56,502 nucleotides of DNA from assembly GCF_900069005.2 (NCBI RefSeq), contig NZ_LN831279.1:385229-441730 (forward strand), written 5' to 3'. Position numbers and translations under genes: made by a program. Below the pieces are notes generated by a model that saw only the letters and a list, made by a program, of their open reading frames with translations, did not search any database and had not been told where the DNA came from. This document shows positions 9,801-19,221 of this stretch, in pieces. Position 1 is the stretch's first letter, and each line of letters begins with the position of its first letter. The DNA is from Paenibacillus sp. GM2 (GTDB taxonomy: Bacteria > Bacillota > Bacilli > Paenibacillales > Paenibacillaceae).

Positions 9801-12800
9801 GGCAACGGGGATGTGCCTTATGAAGAGATTGCCGAGCTGGCGAATGTGAAGCGGGAATATGGGCGAAATCCGCTGTTCGATTCGGTGTTTACACTGCAAA
9901 ATATGGAGCTGCCCGAATGGCGGAGCAAGGACGTCGTTTATACGCCCCAAGCGATAAATAGCGGCTCGGCCAAGTTCGACCTGACTTGGGAATGCGCGGA
10001 TGACGGTGTTAGTATCGCATTTACGCTGGAATACGCGCTCGATTTGTACGATGAGCGGGCCGCTGCACAATTGACCCGGCATTATGCAGCGCTGGCCCGG
10101 GCCGTCGCCGCACAGCCGCATGCGGCGCTTGGCGAGCTTGATCCCGTCAACGCCCGGGAGCGGGAGCGACTGCTTCGGCTTGGCCGTTCATTCGCCATGC
10201 CGCCGCAGGAACTGTCACTGCACAGGCTGTTCGAACGGCAAGCGATAGAGACACCTCAGCAAATTGCCGTTGAAATGGGGGAGCAGGCGTATACCTATAG
10301 CGAGCTGAACGAACGCGCTAATCGGCTTGCTCATAAGCTTGTACGGAGCGGCGTAACGCATGGGGTGAAGGTGGCGTTGCTGCTCTTGCGCTCGCCCGAT
10401 ATGATTACGGCGATATTAGCTGTGCTGAAAGCGGGAGCTGTGTATGTGCCGATCGACCCGCAATATCCTGAAGAGCGGATTCTGTTTATGCTTCAGGATA
10501 CAGAGGCGCGAATGATCATGGCTGCGGCTGAAACGGCGGAGATAGCTGCCCGACTTGCCGGAGACCGCATAAATGTCTTTAATATGGATGGGCTCGATAC
10601 GAGTTGGCCCGGCGAGTCCGGCCATGATCTGGACATCGACGGCTCGGCGGACGATCTCGCTTATATCATGTATACCTCCGGCTCGACGGGCAAGCCAAAG
10701 GGGATTATGACCACGCATCGCAATATATCCCGAATTGCCTTTGATACCGATTATGTAAGCCTTTCGAAAAACGATGCGCTGTTGCAGCTTTCCAACTATG
10801 CGTTTGACGGATCAACGTTCGATTTGTACGGAGCGCTATTGAACGGTGCGAGACTGTTGCTGGTTGGCGAGGAAGAGGTTGCTGATGTCATACGACTGGC
10901 CGAATTGATCGAGGATAAAGGCATCACCGTATTCTTTGTGACGACGGCGCTGTTCAATACGCTGGTCGATCACGGGCTGGAGTCGCTCCGCGGCCTGCGC
11001 CATATTTTATTTGGCGGAGAGCGGGCTTCCGTGCCGCATATTCGCAAAGCGCTTCACACGCTTGGACCGGGTGTACTGTTGCATGTCTATGGCCCTACGG
11101 AAACGACGGTGTTTGCTACCTGCTATCCGATCACAGAAACATGGGCCGAACTAGGAACGGGCACCGTCCCGATCGGCGCGCCGATCGCTTGTTCGGAAAC
11201 GCTCGTGTTAAATAAGCAGGGCCGATTGCAACCGGATTGGGTGCCTGGCGAGCTATGGATTGCGGGTGACGGTGTTGCATCTGGTTATGTGAATTTGCCG
11301 GAGCAGACCGCTTCGAAGTTTCGGCCGCATCCGTTCCGAGAAGGCGAAATCGTGTACCGAACCGGCGATCTGGTGCGCCGTTTGCCTGACGGAAATTTGG
11401 AGTTTCTGGACCGGATTGACAGTCAGGTCAAACTGCGAGGTTACCGGATTGAATTGGGTGAAATCGAGAACAGGCTGCTGGAATGCACGGGCATCAAAGA
11501 AGCGTTTGTGACGCTGATTGAGAATAATGGAGCGCCGTATTTATGCGCTTATATCGTTGCGGTGCAAACCGAAGGGCTGGCAAGCGTACGGAGCCAACTG
11601 ACAGGCAAGCTGCCGGCATTTATGATTCCCGCTGCGGTTGTACAGTTGGAGAAACTGCCGCTGAACGCGAGCGGCAAGGTGGACAAAAAACTTCTGCCTG
11701 CGCCGGAGCGCGAAGTCCCCTATGAAGCGCCCGCCACAGATACGGAGATCGCTGTTGCAGGATTGTGGCAAGAGGTACTTCATACGCAGCAGATTGGCGC
11801 GCTTGACCATTTCTTTGAGCTTGGCGGCCATTCTCTGAAGGCGGCCGCATTGACCTCGGCGATCTACAAGCATTGTCGGGTGCGCATGCCGCTTCCGGAA
11901 ATTTTCAAGCTGCCGACGGTCAGAGAGCAGGCGGCCTGGATCGACAGGGCTGCCAAGGAAGCTTATGAACCTGTTGTGAGCGCGCCAAAAGCCGTATCCT
12001 ATCCGCTTAGCCCACCGCAGCAGCGCATATTTTTGGCGGAAAACATAGCTGATATCGGACTTACCTACCATATTCCGCTTGCGCTTAAACTGTTGGGCAC
12101 GGTGAGTGAAACGAGAATCGGGTTAGCGCTTCGGAAGTTGATCGAACGGCATGAGCCGCTGCGGACTTCCTATCATTGGAGCGATGGCATTCCGTCCCAG
12201 ATCGTGCACGATTCGGCCGATTTTATGCTTCAAACGGCGGAACTCGCAGAGATGCCGCTTCCGGAATGCATGAGCGGGTTTTTCCGGCCGTTGGAGCTTG
12301 CCTCAGTGCCGCTGCTCGCCGCTTGCTATTGCCGACCCGAATCGGAAGGAGCGGAGGCCTATCTGCTGCTCAACATCCATCACATCGCGGCGGACGGCAT
12401 ATCGGTCAAGCTGCTGCTCGAGGAGCTGACCGCTTTGATCGACGGCGCTGAGCTTGCACCGCCGTCTCTGCATTACAAGGATTATGCCGTTTGGCAGGAG
12501 CGACAGTCCGGCTCGGAGCGGGCCAAGGCAGACCGAGCGTTTTGGACGGAGCAGCTTACAGAGCTGCCAGCGCCGCTCGATATGCCGCTGGATCGGCCGC
12601 GTGGTGATCGTCAGACGTTTGCGGGCGATACGTATACCTTCCGCATTTCGGAAGCGCTCACCGTACGGCTAAAAGAGACGGCTGCAATCGCTGGAGCGAG
12701 CATGAACAGTCTGCTTTTTGCAGCGTATGCGCTGCTGCTTAAGGGAACAGCCCATCAGTCGGAATTTGCAATCGGTTCTTTGGCGGCAGGCCGGACGCAT

Positions 12801-15800
12801 CCGGATACGGCCCGGATGATCGGCATGTTCAATCAGTTTCTGCCGATTCATCTGCGGGTAGTAGACGAGTTGCCGATCCTGGCGTTCATTAGCGAGATTC
12901 ATGGGCGTTTGCTTGCAGCATACGAGCATGGTGATATCAGCTTTGAGCATATGATGGAGGCGGCAGCCGGACATCCGCATGACCCGTCGCGAACCCCCTT
13001 GTTCGATACAATGCTGATCGTTCACAACCAGTTTGAAGATGAGAAGCTGGCGGCGCAAGGCGACGGCTGGAGCATGGAGCCCATACCCGTCAGCCACGGA
13101 ACCTCCAAGCTGGATTTCAAGCTGGATTTTTTCAGCGACGGTGAAGGCGGTCTGCGGGCAGAGTTGGAGTATAATACGGGATTGTTCTATAAAGGCACGA
13201 TGGAGCGATTGGCGGCGCGGCTGCTTTACATTTTGGAGCAAATGGCCGCCAGCTGCGACCTGATCTGTGGTGAGGTCGCAATAATAACGCCTGCGGAAGA
13301 AGCCGCCCTTGCGGCATGGAATGATACGGAACATCCATACCCGGCGGGGAAGACGCTGCACGGATGGTTCGCCGAGTCGGCCCGGCGCTGGAGGGACTTC
13401 CCGGCGGTGCGATCGGCCGAAGGCTCGCTAACGTACGGGGAGTTGAATGACCGCGCCGAACGTATGGCTGCCGTGCTAAGAGGCAAGGGGGTTGCGCTTG
13501 AAACGGTCGTGCCGATCGCCGCTCAGCGCTCGTTGTCCATGATGATTGCGATCCTGGCGGTGCTCAAGGCGGGAGGGGCCTATTTGCCGATTGACCCGGA
13601 GCATCCGTCCGAACGGATCCGCGGCATTTTGGAGGATAGCGAGGCCAGGCTGCTTCTGGCGGGGGCCAAGTGGATTCACACGCTTCCGGCCTTCCAAGGG
13701 GAAACGCTCGATCTGGACGCGCTTGCGGCGGCTGCCGCATTGGAGCTGCCGAAGGGCGAAGAAGAAACAGGCCAGTGGACTCAAGCCGGTCCCGAGCATT
13801 TGGCGTATGTCATTTATACGTCAGGCTCCACCGGCAAGCCTAAAGGGGTTATGGTGGAGCACCGCGCGGCAATCAATCGGCTGCACTGGATGCAAACGGC
13901 TTATCCGCTGAATGAGCGCGACGTTATTTTGCAAAAAACGCCGATAACATTTGATGTTTCCCTATGGGAGCTGTTCTGGTGGAGTTTTGCTGGCGCTTCG
14001 CTTTATTTGCTGGAACCGGGCGGGGAGAAAGAGCCCTCCACCATGCTGCGCGCGATTAAGGAGCAGGCGATCACGGTTATGCATTTTGTGCCATCTATGC
14101 TGGGGGTCTTTTGGCCCTATGTAGCGGACAGCGGCAGATTCAGCGAGCTATGCTCCTTGCGATACGTATTTGCGAGCGGTGAAGCGCTCAAGCCAACGCA
14201 TACCGCAGGTTTTTACAGCCTGATAGAGCGCGGCGGCGGTCAATGTCGGCTCATTAATCTATATGGACCGACGGAAGCGACCGTCGATGTCAGCCATTAC
14301 GACTGTCTGGACGCTACCGCAAGCACGATTCCGATCGGCAAGCCAATCCATAACATCCGGCTCTACATTGTGGACGAGCGGATGAGACCGCAGCCGATCG
14401 GCGTGTCCGGCGAGCTGTGCATCGCTGGGGCCGGTCTTGCCCGCGGATATCGCAACAGGCCGGACCTAACGGAGCAAAGCTTTGTTCCGAATCCGTTTGC
14501 CGCTGGAGAGAAGCTGTACCGTACCGGCGATCGGGCAAGATGGCTGCCGGACGGCAACATAGAATATTTGGGAAGGTTTGACCATCAGGTCAAGCTGCGC
14601 GGTCTCCGCATCGAATGCGGCGAGATTGAGCACGCGCTACTCTTGCAGGCCGGAGTTCATGACGCCGTGGTAATGGCGGTGGACCATGCGGGGGAGCCGG
14701 CGCTTTGCGCCTATCTCGTGACAGCAGACGGGAAAATGCCGGAGGAAGCAAGCCTTCGGGCTGAACTCAAGAAACAGCTTCCGGAGTATATGATTCCTTC
14801 GCATTTTGTCGCGATGGAAGCGTTTCCGCTAAGTCCGAGCGGTAAAGCTGACCGCAGCCGCCTGCCGCGGCCCCGGTTCGCTGAGCTGGCGGCTCGTGGG
14901 GGTGGCGAGGAGGCGGTTACGCCGACGGAGCTGTGGCTGGCCAAGCTGTGGCAGGAGGTGTTGGGTTTGGCCGCCAATGAGTTGGACGAACCTGTGGCGA
15001 TCGGAAGGGAAGCTCATTTCTTCCAATTGGGCGGTCATTCCTTACGCGCTGCGCAGCTCGCAGGCTTGGTTGAGCAGCGTTATGGAGCGGCATTTGCGAT
15101 GAAGGATGTGTTTGAGGCCCCCCTGCTGCAGGAAATGGCGGCCCGGATTGATAATGCGGCACCCAAGCGAGCCGCGGTGATCGACCGGGCGGCAAACCGA
15201 GCGTTTTATCCGTTGTCACTGGCACAGAACAGGCTGTATGTGCTGCAGCAGCTTTATCCTGAAAGCACGGCTTACAATCTTCCGCTCGCTCTGAACCTGA
15301 CGGGCAAGCTTGATCAGGACAAGCTTCGCGAGGCGATTCAGGGGCTGATTGACCGCCATGAACCGCTGCGCACTAGCTTTGACTGGGCGGATGGCAAGCC
15401 GGTGCAGCGTATTCATAAGCGGGTTTCGCTGGAGCTCGCCGTACATGCCTTCATGGATGCGGCTGATTTGAATACTTTTGCACGGTCGTTCGTTCGTCCG
15501 TTCGATCTGCGGCAAGCTCCGCTTATGCGGGCGTTTCTGGCGACAGATGGCGAAGGCCGGCATATGCTGCTGCTGGACATTCATCATATCGTTGCCGATG
15601 GCGTGTCCATGAATGTCCTGGCCCGTGATTTCGAGCGGCTGTATCGCGGCGGCTTCTTGCAGCCGCTGGCTATTCACTATAAAGATGCCGCCGTTTGGCA
15701 GCAGGAGTGGATGGCTTCGGCAGCGAGAGAGCAGCAAGAGCAATATTGGGCGTCTCGGCTAGCCGGTACGCTTCCTGTCCTGCAACTGCCGACCGATTAT

Positions 15801-18800
15801 CCGCGTCCACTTGAACAAAGCTTTGCAGGCGCCAAGCTTGTTCAGCCGATTCCGGCGGAGCTTGTCGAGGGGATTGCAGCGGCGGTGGCGGAATGGGACG
15901 TTACGCCATTTCATATCTGGCTTGCCGCCTATCATACGCTATTGCATCTCATGACCGGGCAAGACGATCTTATTGTCGGCACGCCGATCGCCGGCCGCTT
16001 CCATCCTGCAACCGAGTCTCTGGTTGGCATGTTTGTCAATACGCTGCCGATTCGCAGCAGCCCATCCGGCGAACTGCCGTTCAGAGCGTTCGCCGAGCGG
16101 CTTAAAGAAACTGTAATTGCTGCGCTGGACAATGGCTTGCTCCCGGTTGAGCATATGGTGACAATGCTGGATGTGCCGCGCGATCTGAGCCGCAATCCGC
16201 TGTTTGATACGATGTTTGTCATGCAGCATATGGAGGTTGGACTAGCTGCGGCGGACGCCCTGCAATTCGAAGCGCAAGTTCCGGACCATCGCGTGGCGAA
16301 GCTGGACTTGACATTCGAGATTGCCGATCAGGGCGAAAAAGGCACAGTTTTGACAATCGAATATGCAACGTCGTTGTTTAAGGAAGACAGCGTACGCAGA
16401 ATGACGGAGTGGTATCTCCGTATTGTCGGTCTTGTACTGGCCGAGCCGGAGCGGCCGCTCGGACAGATCGGACTGCAGGACGACGCAGCGGCGCAGAAGC
16501 AGAACGAAGCGTTTAATTGCACAGCCGTGCCGTATGCAAGCGGTGATACGGTCGAGGTTTACCTTGAAAGGCAAACGGCGGAAACACCTCAGTCTGTTGC
16601 GGTCGCAGCGGAGGATGGAACATTGACGTATGCGGAATTAAACGAACGTGCGAATCGGTTGGCGCAGGCGCTCAGAAAGCAAGGCGTCAAACGTGAAGAG
16701 CGCGTGGCCGTCGTGATGGATCGCAGCCTGGAGATGATCATTGCAATTTTTGGCGTACTCAAGGCGGGCGGGGCTTATGTGCCAGTTGCACCGGGCTTGC
16801 CGACGGAGCGGATTCGCTACATGCTGGGCAATTCCGGAGCCACGCTTGTTTTGACGAAAGGCAAAGCCCTGGAAGGGCTGGAGATGTTCCTGCCGTGTAT
16901 GGATGTTCATGAGACGCTCGCGCAGGAGCGGGAGGACCTCCCTGTGGAGAAGCTGCACAATTCACGCTCGCTTGCTTATGTGCTGTATACTTCGGGATCG
17001 ACCGGATTACCGAAAGGCGTTATGATCGAGCATCATTCTGTCGTCAACCGGATCGGTTGGATGCAGAAGCAATACGGACTGGACGCAAGCGGAGTCATTT
17101 TGCAGAAAACGCCGATTACCTTTGACGTATCGGTTTGGGAGCTGTTTTGGTGCAGCTTCGCTGGAGCCAAGCTGGTCCTGCTGCCTCCGGGCGGTGAAAA
17201 GGACCCTGCGTTAATGATAGATGCAATCGCGCGGCATGGCGTAACAACAATGCATTTTGTGCCCTCCATGCTGCACCTGTTCCTGGAACATCCCCGTTTG
17301 CTGCGCGGCGAGGCCAGGCTGGAGAGCCTGAGCCACGTGTTCGCAAGCGGAGAAGCGCTGACTGCGGATCAGGTGCAGCGGTTCCGCGAACGGGTCGGAG
17401 TTCCGTTTGATGCCAAGCTTGTGAATCTGTACGGCCCGACCGAGGCGACGGTTGACGTATCCTATTACGATTGCTCTGACGGAGATATTCCGGCTCAGGT
17501 GCCGATTGGCAAGCCAATTAATAATATCGCGCTTTATATCGTGAGCGAAGGGGGGAAACTCCAGCCTGTCGGCATAGCCGGGGAATTATGCATAGCCGGG
17601 GTTGGTCTGGCACGGGGTTATATCGGCCGGCCCGATTTGACGGAAGAAAAATTCGTCGATAACCCGTTTGCGGCGGGCAGTCTGATGTATCGAACAGGAG
17701 ACCTTGCCAGATGGCAATCGGCCGGAACGATTGAATATTTGGGCCGAATTGATCATCAGGTAAAAATAAGGGGCCAGCGCATTGAATATGGGGAAATCGA
17801 GCATGTGCTGCTCGGTCATCCGGCGGTCTCGGAAGCGGTGGTTATGAAGCGGGACGCCGCAAGCGGAAGTGAATATTTATGCGCGTACATCGTTTGCTCC
17901 GAATCTGTGGATCATCAGGAACTACGGGATTTTGCAGCGCTGCGCCTGCCGGATTATATGGTCCCGCCGGCCGTGGTCGAACTGTCAGCCATGCCCCTGT
18001 CTCCTAACGGAAAAATTGATCGGAAGGCGCTGCCGGAGCCGGAGATAGCGGCGGATAGCAGCACTCCGTTTGTCGAAGCGGCCAGCGATATCGAACTGGC
18101 GATTGCTGCCGTATGGCGCGAAATTCTGCAAAGGGATGACTTTGGCATTCATCATCGTTTCTTCGATGTTGGAGGAGAATCGCTGCTGCTGGTGCGGGCC
18201 CATCAACGACTGGAGGAGCTGTATCCCGGCGCTCTCGGCGTAACCGATTTGTTCACTTATCCGACGATCGCCTCGCTCGCGGCTTATCTGGAATCGAGAA
18301 ATCGCGAGCTCGCGAGCTGGAGTTGGAGCGGTCTGCCGTTGGCTGACGACTGCACAAGCAGCGGGTATGCCGCGGAGCGTATTGGCAGCGTGTTGTTCCA
18401 ACTCGATCAGGCGGTTGCGGCTGGACTTGCGGAACTTGCGGCATCCCGCTCGGTAACGGTGGAAGCCGCGGCGTATGCCGTCTATCTGTACTTCTGGCGC
18501 GGCGAGTCCGGCATGGTCCGGCTTGTGCTTCCGGCACTGATGGACAACGGGCTGATTGCTCCGAAGGAAATTGACTTTGCGGAGGTGCGTGATTTCGATA
18601 CGCTGCTGCGGCATGCCGCCAGACAGGTGGGTGCGGGAGAAGCTTATGCCGCACGGCAAATCAGAAAACAGCCGCAAGCCGAAGCCGGATTTACTCTATT
18701 CCCGTTATTTGCAGGAGCAGTGCAGCATGGGTTCATGGAGCGGGAAGCGCTATTGGAACGATTCGACATTGTGCTGTATATGGATGGCGCTGACGCACCC

Positions 18801-18962
18801 AGTGGGGCGGAAGGGCCACAGCTTGGCGGGGTATGGATGTACGATGCCCGGCGCCTCGACAAGGAGGCCGTGCTGGATTGGGCCTCTGCTTATCTGGAGC
18901 TGCTGTCGAGCGTGGTTGAGCAATATCGCGCCGTGGCTGACAGGGCCGACTCGGGGGCTTAG
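6804..18962 (+). CDS. NRPS: fatty acyl-AMP ligase-T-(C-A-T)x3
   Basis: This 4052-aa synthetase starts a lipopeptide. A fatty acyl-AMP ligase (about 1-560; FTSGSTGDPKG) loads its own carrier (Ser628). Module 1: C (HHIITDG, 818), A (core motif at about 1290), T (Ser1677). Module 2: C (HHIAADG, 1859), A (2338), T (Ser2746). Module 3: C (HHIVADG, 2927), A (3395), T (Ser3793, VGGESLLL). Pocket residues aligned by eye to GrsA give DGFFLGVVFK (Ile-like), then DVWHFSLVDK twice (Ser in known enzymes). No epimerase or thioesterase is present. The last about 210 residues resemble the C-terminal lobe of a condensation domain without the HHxxxDG lobe. ATG 6804 follows GGAGGG at 6789-6794; an in-frame TTG at 6795 is less likely. 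GC-rich, like the rest of the operon. Confidence 0.95.
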   Translation: MKTIRNLSGVLLERKENNAGILFCESGHERYLSYGQLLTSAGRVLHVLRERGLEPGDFAVMQTEDNERFILLFWACVLGGIIPVPVTAARTDEGRKKLIQICKQLEAPRWLCDEELLPGIQGYALKHGEAETLAQLGSSSMPMAEVLAAAVDVDRPEAENYDAGETDIAFIQFTSGSTGDPKGVVLTHGNLLSNMRAIIHGAQSTDRDSSLSWLPLTHDMGLIGFHLAPLFCGMNQLHLPTSTFVLHPMKWLELAHKHRVTCLSSPNFGYVHFLQHWKPEAAAAWDLSCVRLIFNGAEPISAVYCRDFLEAMKPYGLRENCIFPVYGLAEASLAVTFPGTEDRLNTVQLERQSLAIGQPVRMAEYGDSAAIEIVELGFPVQECKVRICDEAGNPSSAGSVGLIHISGRNVTSGYYKRSEANKQTITPDGWLNTGDLGFLLEGRLYVTGRLKDVIFVNGQNVYPHDLEALISGLKGAELGKAAIAAVQDATTKRDAIAVFIQHRGKISGFMPLIAEVKKLLNGSAGLDVAFVVPVRRIPKTTSGKIQRYVLAEALREGEFAELLAELAELEAVAPCKQRHAEDGDALRGDDGLGPATEAEQRIMSIWREVLKKDEISRKDGFLEQGGNSLKAAYASARLQEAFGVELTLTELFLHDTVSSLAVLMEQKAQEEEGTTAAAAPLAAKAEEQTVYPATSAQKRLFILEELNPGLLNYHLPFAVRVKGPLDTERFRIAWQVLIERHPALRTSFYMEEGDVLQRIEQTVEPPLAVIDGSGWTASDLELRQRSFLQPFRLEQAPLLRMELVRLERESSVLLLDMHHIITDGTSMGILMFELTKFYEGDGLEPLSIHAGDIALWEEAGRSDGWLERQKLYWRELFRAGVPSPTLPSTRPRPQTPSYRGAIERFELEPELAESLRAMARRDGVTLYTVLLSIYYVLLAKYTGESDLVVGTAAARRVRPELQSVVGMFVNMVPIRLRGQSDLRFDQWLKQVNGEVLAAVGNGDVPYEEIAELANVKREYGRNPLFDSVFTLQNMELPEWRSKDVVYTPQAINSGSAKFDLTWECADDGVSIAFTLEYALDLYDERAAAQLTRHYAALARAVAAQPHAALGELDPVNARERERLLRLGRSFAMPPQELSLHRLFERQAIETPQQIAVEMGEQAYTYSELNERANRLAHKLVRSGVTHGVKVALLLLRSPDMITAILAVLKAGAVYVPIDPQYPEERILFMLQDTEARMIMAAAETAEIAARLAGDRINVFNMDGLDTSWPGESGHDLDIDGSADDLAYIMYTSGSTGKPKGIMTTHRNISRIAFDTDYVSLSKNDALLQLSNYAFDGSTFDLYGALLNGARLLLVGEEEVADVIRLAELIEDKGITVFFVTTALFNTLVDHGLESLRGLRHILFGGERASVPHIRKALHTLGPGVLLHVYGPTETTVFATCYPITETWAELGTGTVPIGAPIACSETLVLNKQGRLQPDWVPGELWIAGDGVASGYVNLPEQTASKFRPHPFREGEIVYRTGDLVRRLPDGNLEFLDRIDSQVKLRGYRIELGEIENRLLECTGIKEAFVTLIENNGAPYLCAYIVAVQTEGLASVRSQLTGKLPAFMIPAAVVQLEKLPLNASGKVDKKLLPAPEREVPYEAPATDTEIAVAGLWQEVLHTQQIGALDHFFELGGHSLKAAALTSAIYKHCRVRMPLPEIFKLPTVREQAAWIDRAAKEAYEPVVSAPKAVSYPLSPPQQRIFLAENIADIGLTYHIPLALKLLGTVSETRIGLALRKLIERHEPLRTSYHWSDGIPSQIVHDSADFMLQTAELAEMPLPECMSGFFRPLELASVPLLAACYCRPESEGAEAYLLLNIHHIAADGISVKLLLEELTALIDGAELAPPSLHYKDYAVWQERQSGSERAKADRAFWTEQLTELPAPLDMPLDRPRGDRQTFAGDTYTFRISEALTVRLKETAAIAGASMNSLLFAAYALLLKGTAHQSEFAIGSLAAGRTHPDTARMIGMFNQFLPIHLRVVDELPILAFISEIHGRLLAAYEHGDISFEHMMEAAAGHPHDPSRTPLFDTMLIVHNQFEDEKLAAQGDGWSMEPIPVSHGTSKLDFKLDFFSDGEGGLRAELEYNTGLFYKGTMERLAARLLYILEQMAASCDLICGEVAIITPAEEAALAAWNDTEHPYPAGKTLHGWFAESARRWRDFPAVRSAEGSLTYGELNDRAERMAAVLRGKGVALETVVPIAAQRSLSMMIAILAVLKAGGAYLPIDPEHPSERIRGILEDSEARLLLAGAKWIHTLPAFQGETLDLDALAAAAALELPKGEEETGQWTQAGPEHLAYVIYTSGSTGKPKGVMVEHRAAINRLHWMQTAYPLNERDVILQKTPITFDVSLWELFWWSFAGASLYLLEPGGEKEPSTMLRAIKEQAITVMHFVPSMLGVFWPYVADSGRFSELCSLRYVFASGEALKPTHTAGFYSLIERGGGQCRLINLYGPTEATVDVSHYDCLDATASTIPIGKPIHNIRLYIVDERMRPQPIGVSGELCIAGAGLARGYRNRPDLTEQSFVPNPFAAGEKLYRTGDRARWLPDGNIEYLGRFDHQVKLRGLRIECGEIEHALLLQAGVHDAVVMAVDHAGEPALCAYLVTADGKMPEEASLRAELKKQLPEYMIPSHFVAMEAFPLSPSGKADRSRLPRPRFAELAARGGGEEAVTPTELWLAKLWQEVLGLAANELDEPVAIGREAHFFQLGGHSLRAAQLAGLVEQRYGAAFAMKDVFEAPLLQEMAARIDNAAPKRAAVIDRAANRAFYPLSLAQNRLYVLQQLYPESTAYNLPLALNLTGKLDQDKLREAIQGLIDRHEPLRTSFDWADGKPVQRIHKRVSLELAVHAFMDAADLNTFARSFVRPFDLRQAPLMRAFLATDGEGRHMLLLDIHHIVADGVSMNVLARDFERLYRGGFLQPLAIHYKDAAVWQQEWMASAAREQQEQYWASRLAGTLPVLQLPTDYPRPLEQSFAGAKLVQPIPAELVEGIAAAVAEWDVTPFHIWLAAYHTLLHLMTGQDDLIVGTPIAGRFHPATESLVGMFVNTLPIRSSPSGELPFRAFAERLKETVIAALDNGLLPVEHMVTMLDVPRDLSRNPLFDTMFVMQHMEVGLAAADALQFEAQVPDHRVAKLDLTFEIADQGEKGTVLTIEYATSLFKEDSVRRMTEWYLRIVGLVLAEPERPLGQIGLQDDAAAQKQNEAFNCTAVPYASGDTVEVYLERQTAETPQSVAVAAEDGTLTYAELNERANRLAQALRKQGVKREERVAVVMDRSLEMIIAIFGVLKAGGAYVPVAPGLPTERIRYMLGNSGATLVLTKGKALEGLEMFLPCMDVHETLAQEREDLPVEKLHNSRSLAYVLYTSGSTGLPKGVMIEHHSVVNRIGWMQKQYGLDASGVILQKTPITFDVSVWELFWCSFAGAKLVLLPPGGEKDPALMIDAIARHGVTTMHFVPSMLHLFLEHPRLLRGEARLESLSHVFASGEALTADQVQRFRERVGVPFDAKLVNLYGPTEATVDVSYYDCSDGDIPAQVPIGKPINNIALYIVSEGGKLQPVGIAGELCIAGVGLARGYIGRPDLTEEKFVDNPFAAGSLMYRTGDLARWQSAGTIEYLGRIDHQVKIRGQRIEYGEIEHVLLGHPAVSEAVVMKRDAASGSEYLCAYIVCSESVDHQELRDFAALRLPDYMVPPAVVELSAMPLSPNGKIDRKALPEPEIAADSSTPFVEAASDIELAIAAVWREILQRDDFGIHHRFFDVGGESLLLVRAHQRLEELYPGALGVTDLFTYPTIASLAAYLESRNRELASWSWSGLPLADDCTSSGYAAERIGSVLFQLDQAVAAGLAELAASRSVTVEAAAYAVYLYFWRGESGMVRLVLPALMDNGLIAPKEIDFAEVRDFDTLLRHAARQVGAGEAYAARQIRKQPQAEAGFTLFPLFAGAVQHGFMEREALLERFDIVLYMDGADAPSGAEGPQLGGVWMYDARRLDKEAVLDWASAYLELLSSVVEQYRAVADRADSGA

Positions 18963-19018
18963 CTCGAACAAGCAGGGCTGCATCTGGTCCTGACCTTGCC
19001 CCGGAGAATACATTTGAT

Positions 19019-19195
19019 AGAGGTTGTATAAAATATCCGCTTTTGATAAGAAAACCAATCGGGGCAATTCAAGGCTGACCAAACAGGCAGCTCGCTTCCC
19101 TTTGCCCCCGGGGTTATTTAATCCGAAGTGTCTCGTAAAAATGCGCATCGGAAGCAGTAGATCCAGTACTGTAGGTCTGATTTTTAAACACGTAC
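19019..19195 (+). repeat. dispersed element, copy 1
   Basis: This copy lies between the NRPS stop and the first CPBP-like gene. It begins AGAGGTTGT, contains CGCTTTTGATAAGAAAACC and TTCAAGGCTGA, and ends GTACTGTAGGTCTGATTTTTAAACACG. Both halves align with the reverse complement of 35060-35246, and its left part with 54158-54485. An open frame runs through it into the CPBP gene, which is why a long N-terminal extension should not be added to that gene. Confidence 0.7.
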
Positions 19196-19221
19196 TGACA
19201 GAAGAAGAAAGGAGCTTTCCT

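Noticed and set aside
19024..19221. 66-residue N-terminal extension of the first CPBP-like protein
   Set aside because: The extension is encoded by the dispersed element; the GTG at 19222 has a good ribosome site and gives a normal membrane-protein start.
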